Below, one piece after another: positions 37,201 to 44,343 of a stretch of 64,000 bases of DNA. The notes under the pieces were generated by a model that saw only the letters and a list, made by a program, of their open reading frames with translations, ran no database searches and had not been told where the DNA came from. The stretch's first letter is position 1; the number at the start of each line of letters is the position of its first letter. This DNA is from Colwellia piezophila ATCC BAA-637 (lineage in GTDB: Bacteria; Pseudomonadota; Gammaproteobacteria; Enterobacterales; Alteromonadaceae). The stretch spans positions 27,024 to 91,023 of the forward strand of contig NZ_KB905160.1 of NCBI RefSeq assembly GCF_000378625.1. Reading direction: 5' to 3'. Made by a program: the position numbers and the translations under genes.

Positions 37201-37538
37201 ACCTATATAACGATCTGCGAGAAGAAATGTCTTCGTTTAGTGAGATGGGCATAGATTTTGAAGAAAAAGCATTTTACGACATTTTAATATCATTAGCTCA
37301 TAAGTATGATTTTACTTACCCAGAAGATAAATTACTGGATCTAGCGAAAGAAGTAAAAGCGGTTATTGACGATAAAGCTCAATATCCAGATTGGAATAAA
37401 CGTGAAGATATTAAGGCGGATCTTCAATTTAGTTTAATCATTTTGCTAGATGAGTGGGGTTATCCACCTATAGACCGTGATGAAGTATATAAAGAAATTT
37501 TTGAGCAAGCTGAAAACTTTAAGCGCAATGTAGCGTAG
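34284..37538 (+). CDS. hsdR: Type I restriction endonuclease, motor subunit
   Basis: 1084 residues. The nuclease site reads PDGILYINGLPLVVFEFKSA near residues 157-175 (D...E-x-K). Helicase Walker A GATGCGKSFT lies near 328, and the DEAH-type box CISDEAHRSQ near 430. Then come GFTGTPID and the motif VI-like QTISRVNRKF. It translocates DNA and cuts when unmodified sites are met. It starts 3 bp after hsdS. Full length, no frameshift seen. Confidence 0.95.
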   Translation: MKFTEERLEQAIIELLGSEGYPHSRGEAIERTSEDVLIKSDLREFLRNRYQADLITNNEIESIIHKLEYLPASDLYDTNKAIMKFVADGFLLRREDASQKDLYIQLIDYDNVKQSLPIVLKELQGVAEVSPKYLPSGDNNIYRIVNQMEIQGYELRIPDGILYINGLPLVVFEFKSAIREEATIFDAYKQITTRYDRDIPELFKYNALCVISDGVNNKMGSYFAPYEFYYSWRKITGEEKLDKDGIDSLFTMISGLFNKQRLVDVIRHFIYVPDTSSKQEKIVCRYPQYYAATKLFSNIKQHMKRVDRQGNLVNDNGLRDGKGGTYFGATGCGKSFTMLFLTRLLMKDVGLGSPTIILITDRTDLDDQLAGTFTNAKAYVGDQNIISVESRSELREHLKGRKSGGVFLTTIHKFTEELALLTERTNVICISDEAHRSQINLEQKITVTEDGVKKTYGFAKYLHDSLPNATYVGFTGTPIDATLDVFGAVVDSYTMTESVYDEITVPIIYEGRAAKVLLDGKQLDLVEKYYKECQDAGTNEYQIDKSKKTMASMSTILGDPDRINTIARDFVEHYDNRVEEGSTQKGKAMFVCSSREIAYQFYQDIIVLRPEWDEVKICEEGSTLSESDKKKVKPMERVKMIMTRNNDDEKTLWHKVGNKEYRKELDRQFKNGKSNFKIAIVVDMWLTGFDVPFLDTIYIDKPLQKHNLIQTISRVNRKFEGKENGLVVDYIGIKKQMNLALSQYTGGQKQDIEDIKQSVIVVKDHLSLLDGLFHQFDSKPYYHGSPLEQLQCLNASADFTLRSKKFEKTFMDLTKRLKSAYDICVGSNELTQDHKDKIHYYLAVRTIVFKITTGGAPDVDQMNRKVRDLVKNALLSDGVEEIFKLGEDSGGEINIFDADYLAKLEVIKQPNTKLQLLQQMLAKAIGEFKKTNKVKGVDFSKKMNMLVEKYNEREEKDVLRSEVITDFSDEIINLYNDLREEMSSFSEMGIDFEEKAFYDILISLAHKYDFTYPEDKLLDLAKEVKAVIDDKAQYPDWNKREDIKADLQFSLIILLDEWGYPPIDRDEVYKEIFEQAENFKRNVA

Positions 37539-37547
37539 GTGAAAATA

Positions 37548-38456
37548 ATGACGATACCAAAGCATAATGAAATACGATTTGTAGCTTTAAAGACCTTGCT
37601 TGATGGTGAAGCTAAAAAGTTAAAAGAGTTAGTAAAACCAATGGCGTTACATTTTAAACTTTCTGATGATGATGTTGAAAAAATGTATGAATCGGGTAAT
37701 GGACCCGTGTTTTTGGATCGAATCTCTTGGGCTATGAGCTTTTTAAGTTTAGCTGAATATATCGACAAGCCTAGGCGTGGGGTTTATCAAATCAATGACG
37801 CTGGGCGTTTGGTACTAGAGCGTGAAGATGCTCAAATGTTTCTGTATAAAGCTAATACCAAGCGAAAATCTAAGCCGAAAGATATTGATGATATTACTGA
37901 TCTGCAAGATACAGACAAAACGCCATTACAGCTTTTTTCTGAGTCATTTGATGAAATTAAAAAATCTATTTACGATGAAATTTTAGAAACTGTGCTTCGT
38001 AAATCTCCACGAGATTTTGAGCATCTTGTCGTTTCTCTACTTGAACGGATGGGCTACGGCGGACAAGTTAAAAATGCTGGTCAAGTCACTCAAGCGTCTA
38101 ATGATGGTGGAATTGATGGAATTATTAAAGAAGATTTACTGGGTTTAGGGCGAATCCATATCCAAGCAAAACGTTATGGTATAGGTAATACCGTAGGTAG
38201 GGATGAAATACAAAAGTTTGTTGGTGCATTGGCTGTTGCACAGTCGAATAAAGGGGTATTCATTACCACATCATCTTACTCTAAAGGTGCTCACGAATAC
38301 GCTAATAATCTTAATGGCACTACTGCATTAGTTTTGATCGATGGTCAGCAATTGGCACGATATATTTATGATTTTAACTTGGGTATGCAAATAGAAAAAG
38401 TCATTGAAATTAAAAAGCTTGATAGTGAGTTTTGGGACTTAATGCAAGACGCATAA
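37548..38456 (+). CDS. mrr: Mrr-family restriction endonuclease
   Basis: 302 residues. The start at 37548 has AGGTG upstream, and a GTG directly after hsdR is the alternative. N-terminal winged helix (LDGEAKKLKELVKPMALHF, Y-Q-I-N-D-A-G). A C-terminal PD-(D/E)xK core follows: FEHLVVSLLERMGYGG, ASNDGGIDG, IHIQAKRY and FVGALAVAQSNKGVFITTS. Mrr-type enzymes cut modified DNA or respond to type I/III activity. The position directly after hsdR makes a four-gene restriction operon. Confidence 0.92.
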   Translation: MTIPKHNEIRFVALKTLLDGEAKKLKELVKPMALHFKLSDDDVEKMYESGNGPVFLDRISWAMSFLSLAEYIDKPRRGVYQINDAGRLVLEREDAQMFLYKANTKRKSKPKDIDDITDLQDTDKTPLQLFSESFDEIKKSIYDEILETVLRKSPRDFEHLVVSLLERMGYGGQVKNAGQVTQASNDGGIDGIIKEDLLGLGRIHIQAKRYGIGNTVGRDEIQKFVGALAVAQSNKGVFITTSSYSKGAHEYANNLNGTTALVLIDGQQLARYIYDFNLGMQIEKVIEIKKLDSEFWDLMQDA

Positions 38457-38649
38457 TCCGTAAATTCTTTACCAGAAAAAGAAAAATCTCTGATTTTTCA
38501 GTGCTTTTAATCTCTTCTCCTTCATCTAATGAAATACCCACCGTATCAGCATCTTAAACACCTGTTCTAGCCCTTATCAACGAAATAATAGGTAATGGGC
38601 TAGGTGCAGTAATAGAGTATCTAGAATCCTTTAATCTGTGCATCTCGTT

Positions 38650-38790
38650 ATATAAATTACTAAATTCTATTATTAAATATATTATTAATTAGCTCTGGTA
38701 TATAAGGGGGTGTGTTAGGTGTGTGTGTAATAAGGTGTTTGGGTGTGTGCAATAAATCTGGGGTGTGTGTAATACGGTGTTTGCTATTGC
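38650..38790 (+). other. Iteron-type replication origin candidate
   Basis: Three copies of GTGTGTGYAATA start at 38721, 38743 and 38763 (spacing 22 and 20 bp, two helical turns), with a partial copy before them. Immediately left is a 45-bp stretch that is almost pure A/T (38650-38695), as in a DNA unwinding element. The Rep-like gene follows at 38978. The remaining 38457-38977 contains two short hairpins and no gene. Confidence 0.7.
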
Positions 38791-38977
38791 AAATTGTTTT
38801 TTTAATGGTTTACTAAAATAACAACGAAAAAAAGAACTCTGGAAAGTTCTTAGTTTCGGAAAATCTCGATGCAGCGAGATATAATCATTATTAGCATATT
38901 TTTATTTATACTCAATAGCTTAATTGTAAATTATATTTTTTCTCACGAGATAGCATAATCAAATCAGGAGGAAACAT

Positions 38978-39709
38978 ATGCTATCAAAACAACTTTTTCT
39001 AAGACTACCAAGAGCTTGTGTAGTTAATAACTCAGATGAACAAGCACTACTTTACCCTAAAAATTTAACACCATTTGAATTAAAACTGGTGCTATCTATT
39101 CTTGCTCAAGCCAATATGAGTAATGAAAAAATCATCGAACACTTTGATATTTTACTTAAGGATTTTAAAGCAGAAGACTCACTATTTAGCTGGGTTAAAA
39201 CATCAATGTTAACGGTGATTAAGATAATTAACGGGATAAAACACCCATTTATTCATAAATTAAAGTGTGAGAATGGCAGAATAAATATCACTTTAAGCAG
39301 GCTCTACCGAACTTTAATTGCTCAACAATTATTGGATAAAAAACCCGTAAATGTCGAGCTTGAACCGTTAATGGCATACAAGAAAATATCATCTATCAAA
39401 TTACATATTCAGGTTAAAGGCTTTTATCCATACAAGGCTAATTTTTATTTTTTAGTTGAGTTTCTAGGGGTATCAACCAACCAATGTAGAAAAGAACAGA
39501 TCCGCTCGATTAAGAACAAAATTAGAACCTTGAATAATGTTGCTGATTTTAAGTATCAACATCCCGTAGAGATCTGTGCTCTTGATAAAGAAGGTGATTA
39601 TGACTTTAGCATTTACAGGCTTAGGGATGGTGACTGGATTTCAGATAATATGAAAAAGAGAAAGCCAGGGAAAAGGAAGAATGTTGGCAATGTGGAGCTA
39701 CTAAAGTAG
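38978..39709 (+). CDS. Replication-initiator-like protein (Rep_3-type fold)
   Basis: 243 residues with AGGAGG upstream. The layout suggests two winged-helix domains like Rep_3 initiators: LTPFELKLVLSILAQANMS, then a long helix, INITLSRLYRTLIAQ, then a second unit with LVEFLGVSTNQCRKEQI and a final basic tail (KKRKPGKRKN). Iterons and an AT-rich stretch lie directly upstream. It probably binds them to start replication of the excised island. The family match is by pattern, not by a clear signature. Confidence 0.6.
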   Translation: MLSKQLFLRLPRACVVNNSDEQALLYPKNLTPFELKLVLSILAQANMSNEKIIEHFDILLKDFKAEDSLFSWVKTSMLTVIKIINGIKHPFIHKLKCENGRINITLSRLYRTLIAQQLLDKKPVNVELEPLMAYKKISSIKLHIQVKGFYPYKANFYFLVEFLGVSTNQCRKEQIRSIKNKIRTLNNVADFKYQHPVEICALDKEGDYDFSIYRLRDGDWISDNMKKRKPGKRKNVGNVELLK

Positions 39710-39858
39710 TGCTATATATTTTATAAAAATTGACATTTCATCTGATTTTTTCTTTCAAATGGAGGGTTTGATTAAAGGCTGACATTAAAAATAGGTTGTG
39801 ATTTTAGAAGTGATTTTAGAAGTGATTTTATAATTTTTATAATTTTGATATGAGATCT

Positions 39859-39910
39859 TGATTTTATGATGTTATCAATTGATAATAGATATAGACTTAT
39901 CAATTGATAA
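39859..39910 (+). promoter_or_regulatory. Promoter with twin operators for the toxin-antitoxin pair
   Basis: The 14-bp palindrome TTATCAATTGATAA occurs exactly at 39872-39885 and 39897-39910, 25 bp centre to centre. A TTGATT...GATAAT promoter (39859-39864 and 39882-39887) is overlapped by the first copy. This is the expected pattern of autorepression by the antitoxin. Confidence 0.75.
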
Positions 39911-39922
39911 CAAGGAGCTTGT

Positions 39923-40270
39923 GTGAGTTGTTCGGTAAATGAAGCTTTGATCTGGATAAAGGATGCGATAGCCGCAGGCCGATTTACTCTAGTTCCAAGA
40001 TCAAAAAACAACCAAGGTATTATAGAGCTTGGTTTAACAAGAGAAACATTAAAAACTTTAATTTGTAGTTTTACACATTTAAATTATTGTTCAGGGCCAG
40101 AGCAGGATAGAGACCGTCCAGACTCTGGCGAAGTGTGGTTGTACGGTGAAGATGTTAATGGAATCGAGGCATATATTAAGATAAAAATTTATGTCGTCAA
40201 TGATAAACAGTATGCAAAATGTATATCGATCCATCCAGCTAATCGTCCAATGAATTACACAAATAGATAA
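39923..40270 (+). CDS. MqsR-family toxin-like protein
   Basis: 115 residues starting with GTG at 39923 (AAGGAG upstream). The pattern LGLTRETLKTLICSFTHLNY, then GPEQDRDRPDSGEVWLYG and AYIKIKIYV...CISIHPAN, fits the MqsR mRNA-interferase-like family, though longer than E. coli MqsR. The next gene is an antitoxin-type protein with MqsA-like zinc motifs. Catalytic residues were not individually verified. Confidence 0.75.
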   Translation: MSCSVNEALIWIKDAIAAGRFTLVPRSKNNQGIIELGLTRETLKTLICSFTHLNYCSGPEQDRDRPDSGEVWLYGEDVNGIEAYIKIKIYVVNDKQYAKCISIHPANRPMNYTNR

Positions 40271-40309
40271 GAGAATAGATTAATGAAAAATACAAATGAG
40301 GAGCTAGAT

Positions 40310-41320
40310 ATGAATATAAAGCGTGTTTGCCCTTGCTGTGAGAGTTTAACTAATCAAGAGTTAGTTAAAAACACTGAAGAATATAAAGTAAGGAATGAAT
40401 TAATCTTAGCGGAAAGTTCGTTCTATGTTTGCTCGGTTTGTGAAAATGAAATCGAGGATGATAGTGTTACTGATCCACTTGTTGAAGTTTATAGAAAATA
40501 TAGAGATATTAAAGGCTATATACACCCACATCAATTGGTCGAGTTTAGACAAAAATATGATTTAACTCAAAAGGAGTTAAGCCATATGTTGGGTTTTGGT
40601 GCTGTGACCTTAAGTAGATATGAGAATGGATCATTACAAACTGATTCTCATAATATTTCTTTAGAAATGGCTATGCAACCCAATTCATTAAAAATGCTAG
40701 TGGAACGAAATCAACCTATCTTTAGTAAAGATAAATTGGAGGCACTTTTAACCTCGTTAGAAAAAGAGTGTGAAAACCTTTACTGTGGTAGTAGTAATGA
40801 AATATCTCGCCAACTAAGTAAGTCTAAGATAAATGAGTTTTCTGGTTACTCGGAATTACAAGTATTAAAGCTAATTGAGCTTATTATCTTTATGTGTAGT
40901 TTTGGAGGAACGTTAAAAACCAAATTAAATAAACTTTTGTTCTATAGTGATTTTTATGCATTTAAAGAATCTACTAGGTCTATGACAGGTCTACAATATG
41001 TACACCTCCCGTACGGGCCTGTTCCTGATAATTTTGATTTTGTCTACGCTCAATTACTCAAAGAGGGTGTGCTATGTAAAGAGGAAATATCTTATCCGAA
41101 TGGTTATTTTGGTGAAAATTACGTATCGAATCGGGATGTGGATTTGACAATGTTCAATGAAAATGAAAAATCAATATTAGAATTGGTGCAAGCTAAGTTT
41201 CAAAACTATTCATCTAAAGAGATTACTGATTATTCTCACGAGGAGATGGCTTATAAAGAAACTGTTTTGAGTGAGGTTATTAGTTACAAATTCTCTGAAG
41301 ATCTGAGTGATTTACAATAA
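40310..41320 (+). CDS. Antitoxin with zinc ribbon, HTH and Panacea/SocA-type domain
   Basis: 336 residues from the ATG at 40310 (GAGGAG upstream; 40283 is an alternative). An N-terminal zinc ribbon, CPCCESL then CSVCENE, is as in MqsA. An Xre-type helix-turn-helix, DLTQKELSHMLGFGAVTLSRYENG, lies at about 85-108. The C-terminal region (GTLKTKLNKLLFYSDFYAF, then YVHLPYGPVPDNFDFVY) matches the Panacea (DUF4065/SocA) domain, known for neutralising varied toxins. The HTH should bind the palindromes upstream. Confidence 0.82.
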   Translation: MNIKRVCPCCESLTNQELVKNTEEYKVRNELILAESSFYVCSVCENEIEDDSVTDPLVEVYRKYRDIKGYIHPHQLVEFRQKYDLTQKELSHMLGFGAVTLSRYENGSLQTDSHNISLEMAMQPNSLKMLVERNQPIFSKDKLEALLTSLEKECENLYCGSSNEISRQLSKSKINEFSGYSELQVLKLIELIIFMCSFGGTLKTKLNKLLFYSDFYAFKESTRSMTGLQYVHLPYGPVPDNFDFVYAQLLKEGVLCKEEISYPNGYFGENYVSNRDVDLTMFNENEKSILELVQAKFQNYSSKEITDYSHEEMAYKETVLSEVISYKFSEDLSDLQ

Positions 41321-41474
41321 CCCACTTCATAGCTCTAGAGACTAATTATCCCTAGAGCTATAGAAATGCTCTACTAGTTATTTATATAGACCTCCCTATC
41401 TAAATATAAATGAATCAATCATTATGCAGTATGAGATCTTATTAATAGTTTTTTAACGATTGATATTAGCTTTA

Positions 41475-43286
41475 TTATGGAGTATCAATTTTATTATTTC
41501 TTTTAGGATAACATTTACTTTTAATAGGCTTGAATTCATTCATTTCATTTTTAATATCATTTAACACTAATTGACGCTCCTCATCTTCAAACACAATTGG
41601 CTGGCTACTATTAGTTGTTTTCTTAATGGGCTTAAATGAACTACTCTGCTTGGAAACCTTTAACTCTTCTGATGTTTTTTTATCTAACTCTGCAATAGGA
41701 TAGCTAATATATAGAGCCTTATAAAAGTTTTTTTCTTCAGTTGTTTTTGCCTGTTCCTCCATTGCATCAACCAGTATTGAAATGTCACTTTTTACTACTA
41801 AATTATTTCTAATCGCTGTTTTTAATTCATCAAATGTTAAATCACCTTTAATTTCTTTCAAGTCGGCATAGGTCAATTGATGTGGCTTATCAGGTTTAAC
41901 AAAAAACAACAATTCGGGATCTTTTTGATAAGCAACTTTCATCATTCGTTTTAAAAATTCAGGGCTTGAGTTGGTAAGGGTTGCACCTTTCCAACCATTT
42001 TTCAAAGCGACACTGATTGAAAGAGTTAAATCGTGATCGTTGGGTGTTGAAGGGCCAAACCTTATCAAGTCTTTATTACTTGATAGTCTGAGGTTGTAAT
42101 TGTAAGGACGGGCTGCAATGTTCTTTTTACCGAAATAGATCAGAATATCGTCATTAGCGTTGTTCTTGCGCTGTTTGTAATACTTGTTGATTTGCTCAAT
42201 CTGAAAATCCAGCATCTTACGCTGTAGCTTGTGTGTTGAGCGTAGTGAGGGTGGTTTTTCTAATGTATGAATGAAGTTCGGGAAACGCTTTTTAATCTTA
42301 CCTAAAGTCATAGAACTGGATATTTTACCGCCTGAAATGGTTTGTCCTTGGTAGTGAAAGGCTATGCCCTTATTCTTGCCCGATTTAGCGTGTTTTAATA
42401 GCTCAATGGTGATGCCTTGCTTTTTAACCAAGTTAATAAATTCATCTTCATCATTAGCTGAGTTGTAGAGAGTAAAAATCGTCTTTTTTGCTGCTTCAAG
42501 CTTTTGATTAACTTCTCCATTTTCTGCTAAATTCTGCAGGGCTTGTTGATATGAGTGTTGCTCGGTAATTTCCGCTTCACTGTGATAATTATCTTCCATT
42601 AGCAGGTCATAAGATTTACGCTTGAGTTTGGTCAACGGTGAGTCTTGCTCTTTAGCTACGCTGAGGTTTTTCTGATAATTGTATTCCGCTTCCAATTGAC
42701 GGTTTTTCATTACCTTCGCCATTGGATCGTTAGCTGGTCTTATTGCATTAGAAACATTTTTTCCAGTGAGAGTTAAGTTATATTTCAACTCTATTGCTTC
42801 GCACGATGCTCGCATAGCTCGCTTTGAGTTTTTTACTCGCTGATAAGTGCCATCAGAGCTAAAACTTGAACGAATAAAGTGAAAATGCAGCCTACCACTG
42901 TCTTTTTGAGGGTAGATAACATAAGGGGTATTTTCCATATCGTATAGGTCTGATAAAAGCTCTACGCTGATTTGAGCTAGTTCTTCTTGGCTGAAACGAG
43001 CGTTGTCCTCATCTTCAAAACTGATCATCTCGTGTGCATACAACTTCTTTTGGAGTTTATTGCTTGAAAGGCTTTGATTGAGCGTAATCTCATTAATAAA
43101 TTCACGCATAAAATCTTGATATGCTGCTGGGTCTGAGATGTTGATAATACCAAGGTTAGAGATTGCTTGTAACAATCGAGGGTTATCTGGTGAGTTAAGA
43201 TACTCTTTTGCTACTGTGTTATATCTAATAGTATTTCTAAGCTGTTTAACTGTTTCTCCTTCGTGCAAAAGTTTTGCTATGGCCAT
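41475..43286 (-). CDS. Relaxase / mobilization protein
   Basis: 603 residues. The N-terminal relaxase domain has a His at 85 (YAHEMISF) and the three-His region as LHFHFIRSSF (His134 and His136), the metal-binding motif III of MOB relaxases. A central DNA-processing region and a C-terminal disordered Lys/Glu tail follow. It nicks oriT and leads the strand into a recipient using a conjugation apparatus of another element, since none is encoded here. Its ATG overlaps the stop of the MobC-like gene. Confidence 0.85.
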   Translation of the reverse strand: MAIAKLLHEGETVKQLRNTIRYNTVAKEYLNSPDNPRLLQAISNLGIINISDPAAYQDFMREFINEITLNQSLSSNKLQKKLYAHEMISFEDEDNARFSQEELAQISVELLSDLYDMENTPYVIYPQKDSGRLHFHFIRSSFSSDGTYQRVKNSKRAMRASCEAIELKYNLTLTGKNVSNAIRPANDPMAKVMKNRQLEAEYNYQKNLSVAKEQDSPLTKLKRKSYDLLMEDNYHSEAEITEQHSYQQALQNLAENGEVNQKLEAAKKTIFTLYNSANDEDEFINLVKKQGITIELLKHAKSGKNKGIAFHYQGQTISGGKISSSMTLGKIKKRFPNFIHTLEKPPSLRSTHKLQRKMLDFQIEQINKYYKQRKNNANDDILIYFGKKNIAARPYNYNLRLSSNKDLIRFGPSTPNDHDLTLSISVALKNGWKGATLTNSSPEFLKRMMKVAYQKDPELLFFVKPDKPHQLTYADLKEIKGDLTFDELKTAIRNNLVVKSDISILVDAMEEQAKTTEEKNFYKALYISYPIAELDKKTSEELKVSKQSSSFKPIKKTTNSSQPIVFEDEERQLVLNDIKNEMNEFKPIKSKCYPKRNNKIDTP

Positions 43287-43639
43287 TATTTTTTCCTACT
43301 AACGACAAAGGTTTTTAAAACTTTATTTTTGAGTGTCGATATTTGTATTGCCAATTTTTTTAGCTGAATTGTTTCAGACTCAGTAATGGTTTTATTTCTA
43401 TTTGATGTTCTCGTTATTTGGTTCAAATTATTGCCGCAGCATTTTAATTGCGTCAAAATTTCGAGTAGATAAATACTGTCTTGAATAATGATCTTAGGTG
43501 CTTCAATTTTCTTCTTGTTTCGTAGTTTTTCGACTAACTCAAGCCAAGTTCGTGCTTTAAGCTGTATTTTTGTTTTTAGTAGTGACGCTTTTTCTTCATC
43601 AGTGCAGCGTATGACAATTTTTGTATTGTTGTTTCTCAT
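43286..43639 (-). CDS. MobC-like relaxosome protein
   Basis: 117 residues: an N-terminal ribbon-helix-helix-like VIRCTDEEKASLLKTK segment, then CGNNLNQITRTSN, the conserved G-N-N-L-N-Q motif of MobC proteins. MobC bends oriT and helps the relaxase nick. The overlapping TAATG with the relaxase shows coupling. Confidence 0.8.
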   Translation of the reverse strand: MRNNNTKIVIRCTDEEKASLLKTKIQLKARTWLELVEKLRNKKKIEAPKIIIQDSIYLLEILTQLKCCGNNLNQITRTSNRNKTITESETIQLKKLAIQISTLKNKVLKTFVVSRKK

Positions 43640-43699
43640 CTTTATTAATCTCCAAATGTAATGCGGATATTAAGACTTTTAAATGGTGAGTAATATTTA

Positions 43700-43871
43700 A
43701 AACAAGTGGTTAGAGGACTGGTCCCTAACCTCAACTTACCTATTTACTTTTAGTCTTAAACCCTTATATCCAGAAGAGCATATTTTTTATCATTGTAAAG
43801 AAAAAGACTTGGGCCAATTGTTAACTCATTTATTTATATCCCTTGTAATAGTGTATTTCTGTGATATCACA
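43700..43871. other. oriT candidate and divergent control region
   Basis: Upstream of the MobC-like gene lies the inverted repeat GGTTAGAGGAC-tg-GTCCCTAACC (43708-43730, one bulge), a form usual at oriT. Further right TGTGATATCACA (43860-43871) is a perfect palindrome 23 bp before the next gene's ATG, likely an operator. The nick site was not located. Confidence 0.5.
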
Positions 43872-43894
43872 ATTAGATACACAGGAGAAAAATA

Positions 43895-44296
43895 ATGAAC
43901 AAAAAAGAGAAAGAAAATAAATTGGTGGCTAACGCTGAAACTGAATTACAAAAAACACAGCAACTTGTAGAAAGTGATTTTGTAAAAACACAATTACAGA
44001 GCTTTGTGAATAATAAGTTGCGTCAAGATATTATAATACGTGATGATTTACTCAAAGATGATAGAGAAGTTTCTGATAAGTTACTTGATCGCATTGAGGG
44101 CAGAGAAGAGGCTTTAAACTCCATTTTACTTGAAATTAACGACACTGAAGTTCAGTATCATAATGCGTTAAGCCTGTCTAAAATCTGTTTAGAAGCCTTA
44201 CGAGCCGTGAATCCAGCAAAAGCCGATCAATTAGAGAATAGCGTTAGAATGATACAGAAAGAGAAAAAATCTCAAAATAAGAATAAAAGAAAGTAA
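43895..44296 (+). CDS. Coiled-coil hypothetical protein beside the mob genes
   Basis: 133 residues, highly charged, almost entirely helical, with long Glu/Lys heptads and a basic tail (EKKSQNKNKRK). Divergent from the MobC-like gene across the candidate oriT. It could be an accessory mobilization protein, but no motif proves it. A hairpin terminator follows directly. Confidence 0.55.
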   Translation: MNKKEKENKLVANAETELQKTQQLVESDFVKTQLQSFVNNKLRQDIIIRDDLLKDDREVSDKLLDRIEGREEALNSILLEINDTEVQYHNALSLSKICLEALRAVNPAKADQLENSVRMIQKEKKSQNKNKRK

Positions 44297-44297
44297 C

Positions 44298-44324
44298 GGT
44301 AAGTCTTATTTATAAAGACTTACC
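44298..44324. terminator. Hairpin between convergent genes
   Basis: GGTAAGTCTT and AAGACTTACC form a 10-bp stem between the coiled-coil gene and the integrase. Confidence 0.75.
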
Positions 44325-44343
44325 TTATTAGTGGTAGTTAAAC

